From the NCBI RefSeq assembly GCF_014638915.1, contig NZ_BMFQ01000002.1, forward strand, positions 372,001 to 436,000: a DNA stretch of 64,000 nucleotides, given 5' to 3'. The notes below the pieces were generated by a model. That model saw only the letters and a list, made by a program, of their open reading frames with translations, ran no database searches and was not told where the DNA came from. Source of the stretch: Xanthomarina arctica. GTDB lineage: Bacteria; Bacteroidota; Bacteroidia; Flavobacteriales; Flavobacteriaceae. Positions 35,142 through 44,068 of the stretch are shown here, one piece after another; positions within the stretch are counted from its first letter, which is position 1, and each line of letters opens with the position of its first letter. Both the position numbers and the translations under genes were made by a program.

Positions 35142-36677
35142 ATGACCATTAAACCAACCCTCATTTTTGTATTCCTACTAAGTTTCTTTTTAAGTGGTTT
35201 TTCTCAATCTATAAGCAAGCAAGCCATGCTTGAAAAGATTAAAAATGAAGGTTTTAATAACTCACAAGCCATGTCGATGATTAGTGAATTATCCGACGTT
35301 TATGGACAACGCCTGACTGGTTCTAACGAATATTTAGAAGCAGCAAAATGGATGTCACAACAGATGATTTCTGTTGGTTTGGAGAATGTTCATTTTGAAT
35401 CTTATTGTAATGATTGTCGTGGTTGGAGCATGGAGAGTTTTAATGTGGAGATGGTTTCACCAAATTTCATGCATATTTCGGCATATCCGTTGTCAATGTC
35501 AAAAAGTACGAATGGTATTGTTACGGGAGATGTGGTTCATATTAAAAAATACAGTCAGTTAGATTCTGTGAAACTTAAATTCTCAGGAAAGTTAAAAGGT
35601 AAAATTATTTTATTGGGAAAAGTGCCTCGTAAAAAATCCCTAACCGATACGCTATTTGAAAGATATTCTAAAGCCGATTTAGATAAAATGGCTTCACAAG
35701 ATTCTGCTAAAGTTAAACAAACTCCCTTACCAGAATTATTAAAATCTTGGGAAACAGACGATATTAAAGAAGAAGCATTTTTAAAATTCTTAGAAGAAGA
35801 AGGCGCCTTGGCTGTTTTAAAATCCCGATCTATGTATTTGGGAGTTTTACATCCAGATGGCACCTATTATTACAAAGACGGGCAATTAAAACCTTTAGCA
35901 TATTTTGCTATTATGCCTGAACATTTTGGTCGATTGGCAAGAATGATAGCCATGAATGTAACTCCTAAAGTACGTTTAAACCTAGAAACTACTTTTTATT
36001 CTAAACCGGAGAATAATGTGAATATCATAGCTGAATTAACAGGAACGGACAAAAAGTTAAAATCTGAAACCGTTTTGGTAGGGGCGCATTTCGATTCTTG
36101 GCACTCAGGAACTGGAGCTACAGATAATGGTGCAAGCTCTATTGTTTTGGTAGAAGCCTTAAGAATCCTTAAAAGTGTTGGCTATCAACCAAAAAGAACT
36201 ATTAAATTAGGTCTTTGGGGAGGAGAAGAACAAGCTTTTTTAGGATCTGTTTCCTATGGTAAAACCCATTTTGGAGAGCATGATAAAAAACCAAATAAGG
36301 AGTCAACTAAAATAACGGCTTATTTAAATTTAGATAATGGAGCTGGAGCTATTAGGGGTTTATTTCTTCAAAATAATGCACTAGCAAAACCGGTGTTTAA
36401 AGAAATATTTTCAGCAATTCCAGATGTAACAGATGGTGTTTTAACCATTGAAAACACCTTGTCTACAGATCATGAAACATTCGATTTTTATAATATTCCT
36501 TCTTTTCAATTCATTCAAGATCCTTTAGAATATGATACGGTTACACACCACACACAATTAGATCTTTTTGAGTTTGTCCCTGAACAAGACGTCAAAAAGA
36601 ATGCAGTTATTTTAGCTTGGACTATCTATTCGCTTTCAGAAAACAAAGAGCAGGTGCCAAGAAAACCTTTAAATTAA
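35142..36677 (+). CDS. Secreted M28-family metallopeptidase (carboxypeptidase Q-like)
   Basis: A 511-residue zinc peptidase with a signal peptide (ends SGFSQ). The metal-binding motifs are VGAHFDSWHSGTGATDNGASS (His and Asp), LWGGEEQAFLGS (catalytic Glu pair) and, late in the chain, STDHETFDF and THHTQLD. A PA-domain-like insert lies between about 130 and 250. The organisation resembles plasma glutamate carboxypeptidase-type dipeptidases. It acts in the periplasm or outside. It stands alone between terminators. Confidence 0.88.
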   Translation: MTIKPTLIFVFLLSFFLSGFSQSISKQAMLEKIKNEGFNNSQAMSMISELSDVYGQRLTGSNEYLEAAKWMSQQMISVGLENVHFESYCNDCRGWSMESFNVEMVSPNFMHISAYPLSMSKSTNGIVTGDVVHIKKYSQLDSVKLKFSGKLKGKIILLGKVPRKKSLTDTLFERYSKADLDKMASQDSAKVKQTPLPELLKSWETDDIKEEAFLKFLEEEGALAVLKSRSMYLGVLHPDGTYYYKDGQLKPLAYFAIMPEHFGRLARMIAMNVTPKVRLNLETTFYSKPENNVNIIAELTGTDKKLKSETVLVGAHFDSWHSGTGATDNGASSIVLVEALRILKSVGYQPKRTIKLGLWGGEEQAFLGSVSYGKTHFGEHDKKPNKESTKITAYLNLDNGAGAIRGLFLQNNALAKPVFKEIFSAIPDVTDGVLTIENTLSTDHETFDFYNIPSFQFIQDPLEYDTVTHHTQLDLFEFVPEQDVKKNAVILAWTIYSLSENKEQVPRKPLN

Positions 36678-36787
36678 AGTCCTTGTTTTTATTCATATCA
36701 GGAATTATTTTGGATGATGGTTTAAGGGTAATTCATTCTCCCAAAAAAATTATGCACGCATAATAAATTGTCCTATATTTGACATTA

Positions 36788-36823
36788 AGATCTGCTAGGT
36801 TTCTAAAACAGAGCAGGTCTTTT
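36788..36823 (+). terminator. Hairpin terminator after the M28 peptidase gene
   Basis: AGATCTGCT (36788-36796) pairs with AGCAGGTCT (36812-36820) with one G-T pair, followed by TTT. It is a variant of the hairpin at 35001. Confidence 0.55.
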
Positions 36824-36837
36824 AAAATAAGAAACCT

Positions 36838-37785
36838 ATGCAAACCAAGCTTACTCAATTACTAAATATAAACTACCCAATAATTCAAGCACCTATGTTT
36901 TTGGTATCTAATACTGCTATGGTTATTGAAGCTATGAAAGGTGGTATTGCAGGATGTATTCCAGCTTTAAATTATAGAACGCTTGACGAATTAAGAGCGT
37001 CCATCCAAGAGTTAAAAGAAGCGAAAGTAGAAGGAGGTTCCTTTGGTTATAATTTAATAGTTAACAAATCCAATATAAAATATAAAGAACAACTTCGCGT
37101 GTTATGTGAAGAAGGTTGCGATTTCATTATCACCTCTTTAGGAAGTCCTGAAGAAACTATCAATCAAGCACATGCTGTAGGAATTAAGGTGTTTTGTGAT
37201 ATTACCGATTTAAAATTTGCACAAAAAGTGGAAAGTTTAGGTGCAGATGCGGCTATATGTGTGAATAATGAAGCAGGAGGACACAGAGGCGATTATTCTC
37301 CAGAAGAATTAATTAAATTACTAAAAGAAAACATTTCTATTCCTGTAATTTCAGCTGGAGGCGTTGGTTGTAAAGCAGATATTGATAAAATGATAAGTTA
37401 TGGAGCCGATGGCGTTTCCGTTGGAAGTCCGTTTATCGCTTCTATTGAAGCTGGTGTTACAGAAGAATACAAGCAAGCTTGTGTTGATTATGGCGCCAAA
37501 GATATTATCATGACGCAACGTATCTCCGGAACACCTTGTACAGTTATAAACACACCTTATGTGCAAAAAATTGGAACCAAAGAATCTGGATTAGAATCTT
37601 TTTTAAATAAGAGTAAAAAACTTAAAAAATGGGTTAAAATGATTCGTTTTTCTATTGGAATGAATGCTACTACCAAAGCGGCAACTCAAGCTACCTATAA
37701 AACAGTTTGGGTTGCAGGACCAAGTATTGAATACACCAAAGCTATTTTACCTACCATGGAAATTGTAAAGACATTGACACACTAA
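36838..37785 (+). CDS. Nitronate monooxygenase-like flavoenzyme (second copy)
   Basis: A 315-residue FMN-dependent TIM-barrel enzyme of the NMO/FabK superfamily. It has NYPIIQAPMFLVSNTAMVIEA at the start, the glycine-rich NNEAGGHRGDYS loop, and PVISAGGVGCKADIDKMISYGAD, GVSVGSPF for FMN binding. It is only distantly similar to the copy at 5478, so their substrates may differ. It lies upstream of the DoxD/DoxA pair. Confidence 0.85.
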   Translation: MQTKLTQLLNINYPIIQAPMFLVSNTAMVIEAMKGGIAGCIPALNYRTLDELRASIQELKEAKVEGGSFGYNLIVNKSNIKYKEQLRVLCEEGCDFIITSLGSPEETINQAHAVGIKVFCDITDLKFAQKVESLGADAAICVNNEAGGHRGDYSPEELIKLLKENISIPVISAGGVGCKADIDKMISYGADGVSVGSPFIASIEAGVTEEYKQACVDYGAKDIIMTQRISGTPCTVINTPYVQKIGTKESGLESFLNKSKKLKKWVKMIRFSIGMNATTKAATQATYKTVWVAGPSIEYTKAILPTMEIVKTLTH

Positions 37786-37862
37786 CTTTAAATATTTTAA
37801 CGAATTGTTAAGTGTTTTTTTATTAGCCATATTTTTAAATGTGTTATGTTTGCCGGCAACAG

Positions 37863-38240
37863 ATGAAAAAAACAAAGTCACATTTTAAATTTTTAAGAAA
37901 CACACTTTTACTTTTAGTGGTTTTGTTTTCATTAACGCCATGTTCTGTAAAAGAATCTGGTGCAAAGGCTTTTGATATAGAATATCAAAGACCATTAAAT
38001 AAGACAAGAGCGGTAATTACGCAACTAGATTCTTGTGAAAACTTGATTTTTAATCAGGCGGAAACAGTACAAACCCAAAAAGTTTCGGTCTTTACTTTAC
38101 CTGTTATTTCAACAGTCGAGCCTCCTTTAATTCTAACGGATTCCGAAGAGAGTAACTTAATAAAACAGTCTAAAAAGCCTTTAGACCTTAGTCTTCCTTT
38201 ATATATTTTATATAAGCGATTTAAAATGGATTTAGCTTAA
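37863..38240 (+). CDS. Small membrane-anchored protein of unknown function
   Basis: A 125-residue protein. I start it at the ATG at 37863 because a TATGTTTG -7-like box lies at 37845-37852 and the sequence then begins with a signal-like KKTKSHFKFLRNTLLLLVVLFS. An upstream in-frame start at 37839 would place the promoter box inside the gene. A cysteine follows the hydrophobic stretch (LTPCS), perhaps a weak lipobox. No known domain is visible. It is 50 bases ahead of the DoxD/DoxA gene and probably co-transcribed. Confidence 0.6.
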   Translation: MKKTKSHFKFLRNTLLLLVVLFSLTPCSVKESGAKAFDIEYQRPLNKTRAVITQLDSCENLIFNQAETVQTQKVSVFTLPVISTVEPPLILTDSEESNLIKQSKKPLDLSLPLYILYKRFKMDLA

Positions 38241-38290
38241 TTTCTTCAAGCGATACTTTTTAAATATCAACTTATATACATATTAAATCA

Positions 38291-39310
38291 ATGAAACATT
38301 TTACAGATAAACAGTCATATAACATGACTGGACTTTTTACATTGTCTATCAGACTCGTTATTGGATGGACTTATTTTTCTGCCTTCTGGCGTAGACTCGT
38401 TTTAGAAAACAAACTAAACCCAGAAGAAGCTGGTTATATTGGCGAAAAATTCAATCATTTTTTACCTAACGCTTTAGGAATTAAACCGCTTATTGAATAC
38501 ATGGTGTCTAATCCAGATGTTTTATGGTGGCATATGATGGCTTTTACCATTATAGAAGGGCTTGTCGGTCTTTTTATTATGTTCGGCTTGTTTACTCGTT
38601 TAATGAGTATTGGCGTTTTCTTATTAGCTTTGGGAATTCTATTAGGATCCGGGTGGATTGGCACAACATGCTTGGACGAATGGCAAATAGGTGTTTTAGG
38701 AATTGCTAGTGGTTTCGCTCTATTTTTAAGCGGAAGTGGCTATTATTCTATGGATAAATTCTTTATGGATAGGAAATATAAATTTACTGAAACGAAGTGG
38801 TTTTCTTTCCTAGGCTCAGGGGTTTTACGAATAAAAAACTTAAAGCAAATTGTATTGGTAGGGGCTTTATCAATCTTCGCTTTAACCTTATATACCAATC
38901 AATATTTTCATGGAGGCGTATTTGGAACACTTCATAATAAGTCTGTAAAACCTAAAATTGAATTAAGTGATGCTGTTATTAAAAACAATACGCTACAATT
39001 TGAGGTTTTTAGAGTAGAAGGAGTGGATGTCTATGGTTCTTTTTTAATTGGAATTCAATTATTAGACAGTGCTGGTCATGTGGTTTTTGAAAAAAAGGGC
39101 GCTGACTTATCTCAATTTCCTATAGAAAACATTAATAATTACTATGTTGCTAAAGTGAAACCAGGAGTACATAGTCTCATTATTCCTTTAGGTTCTAAAG
39201 CTATTTTATCCCTCGATTTAGAAGATATCGCTTATTCGAAAGATGAAATTTATACCTTAAAGCTTATTGATATTAGTGGAGCAGAGTGGGAGATTCAAAT
39301 TGAGAAATAA
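38291..39310 (+). CDS. DoxD/DoxA-type thiosulfate:quinone oxidoreductase-like membrane protein
   Basis: A 339-residue protein. Residues ~1-165 hold about four membrane helices with the DoxD pattern (RLVIGWTYFSAFWRRLVLEN, IIEGLVGLFIMFGLFTRLMS, GSGWIGTTCLDEWQIG). A further helix near 185-205 leads to a periplasmic DoxA-like domain (LHNKSVKPKIELSDAVIKN). In archaea DoxD and DoxA form thiosulfate:quinone oxidoreductase; a fused form is common in Bacteroidota, where activity is unproven. Confidence 0.82.
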   Translation: MKHFTDKQSYNMTGLFTLSIRLVIGWTYFSAFWRRLVLENKLNPEEAGYIGEKFNHFLPNALGIKPLIEYMVSNPDVLWWHMMAFTIIEGLVGLFIMFGLFTRLMSIGVFLLALGILLGSGWIGTTCLDEWQIGVLGIASGFALFLSGSGYYSMDKFFMDRKYKFTETKWFSFLGSGVLRIKNLKQIVLVGALSIFALTLYTNQYFHGGVFGTLHNKSVKPKIELSDAVIKNNTLQFEVFRVEGVDVYGSFLIGIQLLDSAGHVVFEKKGADLSQFPIENINNYYVAKVKPGVHSLIIPLGSKAILSLDLEDIAYSKDEIYTLKLIDISGAEWEIQIEK

Positions 39311-39336
39311 GATTTTTTAATTTATTATTTTTAAGT

Positions 39337-39376
39337 AAAACCCTTTAATATTTTCGGATGTTAAAGGGTTTTTATT
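39337..39376. terminator. Bidirectional terminator between doxD-like and acetyltransferase genes
   Basis: AAAACCCTTTAA (from 39337) pairs with TTAAAGGGTTTT (from 39361), with A and T runs on the two sides. It serves two convergent genes. Confidence 0.7.
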
Positions 39377-39396
39377 TTTTAAACTAATCGAGATTA

Positions 39397-39972
39397 CTAA
39401 TAAAAAGCTCCAAAAATAGAACTTTTAATGCCGGGCCATTCTTCCCTTAAAATCGCATAACAACAGGTGTTTCTTCTATATCCATCTGGCATTAAAGTGT
39501 CTTTTTTTAAGATGCCTTCAAGTGTAGCTCCCAGTTTTTCAACCGCTTTTCTTGAACGCGAATTCCGTTCGTCAATTCGAAATTCAACTTTTTCAAATTC
39601 TAATACTTCAAAAGCATATTGAAGCATTAAAAATTTCACCTGTTTATTTAAACCTGAACCTTGAAAATCTTTTCCAATCCAAGTCCAACCAATATGCAAA
39701 ACTTTGTTTTTCCAATTAATAATTCCAAAACGCGTACTTCCAGCATAGGCTATTTTTGTTTTATCGTATATTATAAAAGGAATGATTGTTTTATGATAAA
39801 AACCATCAACCGCAGTTTGTACATATGCTTTAAGAGTTTCTGAAGTTGAAATATCGCTAGGTGAGTAGTAGATTAGATCTTTTTCGCTTCCAATATCTTG
39901 TAGGTTTTTGTAATTACTCAAATCTAATAAGGAGAGTTTCACATAGCTGTTTTCTAAAGGTGGTATGTTCAT
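39397..39972 (-). CDS. GNAT N-acetyltransferase (RimJ/RimL type)
   Basis: A 191-residue acetyltransferase. It begins with the RimJ/RimL-like ENSYVKLSLLDLSNYKNLQ, and has GWTWIGKDFQGSGLNKQVKFLML (the acetyl-CoA loop QGSGLN) and VEFRIDERNSRSRKAVEKLGATLEG, typical of the family. The target is unknown. Its upstream neighbour, the esterase-like gene, ends 4 bases before its start, so the two form one operon. Confidence 0.88.
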   Translation of the reverse strand: MNIPPLENSYVKLSLLDLSNYKNLQDIGSEKDLIYYSPSDISTSETLKAYVQTAVDGFYHKTIIPFIIYDKTKIAYAGSTRFGIINWKNKVLHIGWTWIGKDFQGSGLNKQVKFLMLQYAFEVLEFEKVEFRIDERNSRSRKAVEKLGATLEGILKKDTLMPDGYRRNTCCYAILREEWPGIKSSIFGAFY

Positions 39973-39976
39973 AGTA

Positions 39977-40612
39977 TTAAACTAAACTTTTAATAAGCTT
40001 GACATTTACTTCATGTTTTCCTTTAAAAGGAACAATATCTAAGTTGTTTCCAAATAACTCTTTGGCTCTGTTAGTTTCGTTAACAATACGTTCCGCATTT
40101 AAATATTCGTCATCTGTGCCATAAATCATGGAAACTTTTGCTTGAAGAAAATTAAAATTTTCAGGTATCAACTCCTTAGGAATTCCTCCAGAATGTAATA
40201 CCAATTGAGAGCAAGCAAGTTTTCTTTTGGCTACATATCTCATAGCCACACTAACACCTTGAGAATACCCTAAAACAATTAAATTAGTGTCTTTTGGAAG
40301 TTGTTCTGCTTCAAAAACAGCATCAAAATAACGCATGATGTTTTCAGTTTCTTTTAGCGTATTTTCCTTTGTCAACCAGCTAGCACCCACATGTTTTAAA
40401 TTTTGGGGTAAATAATATTTACTTTGGGCTTGTGGTGCAATCAGGTAATTTTCATCGGCGTTTAAACCCGTAAAATATCTTAAAAAATACCGACTTAAAA
40501 ATCCCATGCCATGACAAACAAACCAAACGTTTTTTGTTTTATCGGTCAAGCTGTTTAAAGTTGCGTAGCTATTGGTAGTTGTGTAGGATATTTCTTTTTC
40601 TTCTAAATTCAT
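39977..40612 (-). CDS. Alpha/beta hydrolase, phospholipase/carboxylesterase-like
   Basis: A 211-residue cytoplasmic hydrolase. The nucleophile elbow is LGYSQGVSVAMRY, with an oxyanion region WFVCHGMGFLSRYF, an acid segment MIYGTDDEYLNAE and a terminal FKGKHEVN histidine. It is divergent from the menaquinone genes with only 41 bases between, so a link to that pathway (for example as a MenH-like enzyme) is conceivable, but its sequence is nearer to esterases. Confidence 0.82.
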   Translation of the reverse strand: MNLEEKEISYTTTNSYATLNSLTDKTKNVWFVCHGMGFLSRYFLRYFTGLNADENYLIAPQAQSKYYLPQNLKHVGASWLTKENTLKETENIMRYFDAVFEAEQLPKDTNLIVLGYSQGVSVAMRYVAKRKLACSQLVLHSGGIPKELIPENFNFLQAKVSMIYGTDDEYLNAERIVNETNRAKELFGNNLDIVPFKGKHEVNVKLIKSLV

Positions 40613-40653
40613 TTCGTACTTTTACATTTCGATTTTAAAAATACAAGAATTCT

Positions 40654-41079
40654 ATGCAATTATCTAAAAAAGACTTGTTAGTTAAGTTAAATAATATAAG
40701 TAAAAATACCTTAATGGAAACTTTAGAAATCGAGATTACAGATTGTGGCGACGATTATTTAGTAGCTAGAATGCCTGTAAACTCTCGAGTTCATCAACCA
40801 GATGGCGTTTTGCATGGTGGAGCTACAGCGGCACTTGCAGAAAGTGTTGGAAGTTATGCATCTCATCTTTTTTTAAACATAGATGAAGTTTTTGTTAGAG
40901 GTACTGAAATTACTGCCAACCATTTAAAGAGCGTTAAAAGTGGCAATATTTATGCCAAAGCTACATTTTTACATAAAGGAAGAACGACTCAATTATTAGA
41001 TATTAGAATCACTGATGATGACAATAATTTAGTGTCTGTTTGTAGATTATCAACCATTTCGCTTCCAAAAAAGAAATAA
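40654..41079 (+). CDS. menI: Hotdog-fold acyl-CoA thioesterase, probably DHNA-CoA thioesterase
   Basis: A 141-residue PaaI/YbgC-like thioesterase. The active-site region HQPDGVLHGGATAALAESVGSYAS contains the HGG-x5-E pattern of 1,4-dihydroxynaphthoyl-CoA thioesterases. Its stop overlaps the start of menF by one base (TAATG), which places it firmly in the menaquinone operon, where a DHNA-CoA thioesterase is needed between MenB and MenA. The gene symbol is inferred from context. Confidence 0.82.
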   Translation: MQLSKKDLLVKLNNISKNTLMETLEIEITDCGDDYLVARMPVNSRVHQPDGVLHGGATAALAESVGSYASHLFLNIDEVFVRGTEITANHLKSVKSGNIYAKATFLHKGRTTQLLDIRITDDDNNLVSVCRLSTISLPKKK

Positions 41080-42200
41080 TGACTTCAGATGTGTTTTTTG
41101 AACAGATTCAACAACAATTAAATAAACAATTACCTTTTGTAGTTTATCGAAAACCAAATGATCATTTGGTTAAAGCGATGCTTCAAAATACAGATTTACT
41201 TCATAATGTGTCAGATTACACGGAAAAAGGTTTTGTTTTTGCACCTTTTGATGATTCTAAAGATGCCATTTTAATTCCTATGGAAGATTCTGAAATTATT
41301 GCATGTGATTCTATTATTTCGAATGAACTTGAGAAATCTGTTGAAAATACCAATTGTTTTGAAGCTGAAAAGCAAATGCATATGAACCTTGTAAAAAAAG
41401 GTTTAGATGCCATTAAAGAGGGAAAATTTCAAAAAGTAGTTCTTTCTAGATGTGAAACGGTTGATCTTTTAAAAACAAACCCTTTACACATTTTTAAAAA
41501 TTTATTGCAACATTATCCAACCGCTTTTGTAAATCTCTGGTATCATCCTAAAGTTGGCTTATGGCTAGGAGCAACCCCAGAAACACTTCTAGAAGTTGAA
41601 GGTTCCCGATTTAAAACTATGGCTTTAGCAGGAACTCAGAATTATAATGGAACTATCGATGTTACTTGGGAAAATAAAGAAAAAGAAGAACAACAATTTG
41701 TAACGGACTTTATAGTAGATAGTTTAAAAGCTTCAGTAAGTAGTCTAAATGTGTCTAAAGCTATTACAGTGAAAGCAGGAAATGTTATTCACCTTAAAAC
41801 TGCCATTTCAGGGATTTTAGATTTTAAACTTTTAAACTTTAAACAAGTGCTCAAGGCACTTCATCCAACCCCAGCTGTTTGCGGTTTACCAAAGGAAAAA
41901 GCGAAAGAATTCATCTTAAAGAATGAAAATTATTATAGAGAATTTTACACAGGTTTTTTAGGCGAATTAAATTTACAAGAAAAAACAAGTAGAAACGCCA
42001 ACAGACGTAATGTAGAGAACAATGCTTATAGGGCTGTGAAAAATGTGTCAAATCTTTATGTAAATCTACGTTGTATGAAAATTTCTGAGCAAAAAGCACA
42101 CATTTATATAGGTGGAGGGATTACAAAAGATTCGAAGCCAGAAGCAGAATGGCAAGAAACCGTTGCAAAAGCGGCCGTCATGAAAAAGGTATTGCAATAA
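41079..42200 (+). CDS. menF: Isochorismate synthase
   Basis: A 373-residue chorismate-binding enzyme that starts menaquinone synthesis. The C-terminal catalytic domain has KFQKVVLSRCETV, LWLGATPETLLEVEG, FKTMALAGT, HPTPAVCGLPKEKA and YREFYTGFLGEL, followed by a final IGGGITKDSKPEAEWQET. Both the substrate-binding and Mg-binding glutamates seem present. A PabB/TrpE role is unlikely given the Men neighbours. Confidence 0.93.
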   Translation: MTSDVFFEQIQQQLNKQLPFVVYRKPNDHLVKAMLQNTDLLHNVSDYTEKGFVFAPFDDSKDAILIPMEDSEIIACDSIISNELEKSVENTNCFEAEKQMHMNLVKKGLDAIKEGKFQKVVLSRCETVDLLKTNPLHIFKNLLQHYPTAFVNLWYHPKVGLWLGATPETLLEVEGSRFKTMALAGTQNYNGTIDVTWENKEKEEQQFVTDFIVDSLKASVSSLNVSKAITVKAGNVIHLKTAISGILDFKLLNFKQVLKALHPTPAVCGLPKEKAKEFILKNENYYREFYTGFLGELNLQEKTSRNANRRNVENNAYRAVKNVSNLYVNLRCMKISEQKAHIYIGGGITKDSKPEAEWQETVAKAAVMKKVLQ

Positions 42201-42249
42201 TTTTATTTCGCTTGTCTATTTACTACATTTACAGCTAGATTTTTCTAAC

Positions 42250-44010
42250 ATGCTATACCCTAAAAACCTTCTTGCACAAACTGTTATTCAGTTGTGTAAA
42301 GCTAAAAATGTACAACATATTGTTATTTCTCCTGGAAGTAGAAATGCACCTTTAACCATTGGTTTTACTAACGATCCTTTTTTTACATGCTATAGCATTG
42401 TAGATGAGCGTTGTGCCGGGTTTTTTGCTCTTGGAATTGCACAACAATTGGAAAGCCCTGTAGCCTTAGTTTGTACCTCTGGAAGTGCGTTGCTTAACTA
42501 TTATCCAGCCGTTGCCGAAGCTTTTTATAGCGATATTCCACTAATTGTACTATCAGCAGATAGACCCAATTATTTAATTGGAATAGGAGATGGACAAACC
42601 ATCAACCAAAAAGATGTTTATGCCAATCATATTTTGTTTTCGGCTAATTTAAAGTTGAATTACGAATATGCACCTAAAAACTCAAATGAACACGAACCAG
42701 CTATTATCAAGTCTATTGAAAATAAACTGGAGCGTATGTTGGGAGTCAAGCAGGAACTAGATGATGAAAACGAAACAAAAATCAATGCGGCTATAAATAA
42801 GGCCATTTCCTTAAAAGGACCTGTTCATATTAATATTCCTTTTGAAGAACCTCTTTATGAAACCACAGATAAGTTAACGGTTAAACCTAAAGTGATAGAT
42901 ATAGAAGTCCGAAAGAAAAAAATTGACGATTTCTTTATCCAAGAATGCTATGACGATTGGAATACCTATTCTAAAAAAATGATTTTAGTTGGTGCCAATC
43001 AGCCCAACCATGTGGAACAGCAAATTCTGGATGAATTAGCTAAAGATAGCAGTGTTATTGTTTTTAATGAAACTACATCCAACATCCATAATAAACAATT
43101 TTTCAATAGTATAGATAAATTAATCGCGCCCTTAGAGGAAGCGGATTTTCATAAATTACAACCTGATATTTTAGTTACTTTTGGAGGCTTAATTGTTTCC
43201 AAAAAAATTAAAACCTTTTTAAGAAAATTTCAACCAAAACATCATTGGCACATAGATAAGAAAAATGCAAATGACACATTTTTTTGTTTGGATAAACATA
43301 TTGAAGCGACTCCAAATCAGTTTTTTAATTCCCTTTTACCACGATTGACACATTTTGTAAAGAGTGATTATAGAACATACTGGGGAGAGATCAAGCTAGT
43401 TAGAGATCAAAAGCACCAAGAATATTTAGCCGATATTTTATTTAGCGATTTTAAAGTCTTCGACTCCGTTTTTCAAGCTTTACCAGAACAAACGGTTTTA
43501 CAACTGGGTAATAGTTCTACGGTTAGGTATGCACAACTTTTCAATTTAAAGAAAAGCATTACTGTATTTTGTAATCGTGGTACAAGTGGTATCGATGGAA
43601 GCACAAGTACAGCTATTGGTTGTTCTAAAGTTAGTAAAAAGCAAACCACGTTAATTACTGGCGACTTAAGTTTCTTTTACGACAGCAATGCGCTGTGGAA
43701 CAATTATATCCCAAATAATTTCAGGATTATTGTTATTAATAATCAAGGAGGAGGTATTTTTAGAATATTGCCAGGAGATAAAAACTCAAAGAAATTCGAG
43801 ACTTACTTTGAAACTGCTCATAATTTAACAGCGAAGCAACTTTGTAAAATGTACGATTTTGATTATGATGTGGCCGCCAACGAACGCCAATTAAAAACAC
43901 AATTAAAAACATTTTTTGAGGAATCAAATCAACCAAAATTATTGGAGATTTTTACTCCAAGAACGCTTAATGACGAGGTTTTATTAGATTACTTTAAATT
44001 TATTAAGTAG
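42250..44010 (+). CDS. menD: SEPHCHC synthase (2-succinyl-5-enolpyruvyl-6-hydroxy-3-cyclohexene-1-carboxylate synthase)
   Basis: A 586-residue thiamine-diphosphate enzyme that condenses isochorismate with 2-oxoglutarate. The N-terminal domain has ISPGSRNAPLTIGF, DERCAGFFALGIAQ and CTSGSALLNYYPAVAEA. The C-terminal ThDP site has FCNRGTSGIDGSTSTAIG, TGDLSFFYDSNALWNN and INNQGGGIFRILPG. All family blocks are in place. It is 49 bases after menF. Confidence 0.96.
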   Translation: MLYPKNLLAQTVIQLCKAKNVQHIVISPGSRNAPLTIGFTNDPFFTCYSIVDERCAGFFALGIAQQLESPVALVCTSGSALLNYYPAVAEAFYSDIPLIVLSADRPNYLIGIGDGQTINQKDVYANHILFSANLKLNYEYAPKNSNEHEPAIIKSIENKLERMLGVKQELDDENETKINAAINKAISLKGPVHINIPFEEPLYETTDKLTVKPKVIDIEVRKKKIDDFFIQECYDDWNTYSKKMILVGANQPNHVEQQILDELAKDSSVIVFNETTSNIHNKQFFNSIDKLIAPLEEADFHKLQPDILVTFGGLIVSKKIKTFLRKFQPKHHWHIDKKNANDTFFCLDKHIEATPNQFFNSLLPRLTHFVKSDYRTYWGEIKLVRDQKHQEYLADILFSDFKVFDSVFQALPEQTVLQLGNSSTVRYAQLFNLKKSITVFCNRGTSGIDGSTSTAIGCSKVSKKQTTLITGDLSFFYDSNALWNNYIPNNFRIIVINNQGGGIFRILPGDKNSKKFETYFETAHNLTAKQLCKMYDFDYDVAANERQLKTQLKTFFEESNQPKLLEIFTPRTLNDEVLLDYFKFIK

Positions 44011-44057
44011 CTTTAAAAGCCTTTTCAATTTTGATTATACCCTTACCTAATATTACT

Positions 44058-44065
44058 ACCTTTGC
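44058..44065 (+). promoter_or_regulatory. TAnnTTTG -7 box just before the S1-domain gene
   Basis: TACCTTTG matches the Bacteroidota -7 consensus TAnnTTTG and ends 3 bases before the ATG at 44069; a TTG lies 24 bases upstream. If it is used, the transcript would have almost no leader. Confidence 0.4.
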
Positions 44066-44068
44066 ATT

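Noticed and set aside
39977-40612. Confident MenH assignment
   Set aside because: The motifs fit phospholipase/carboxylesterase-like hydrolases as well or better; only its position next to the men genes argues for MenH.
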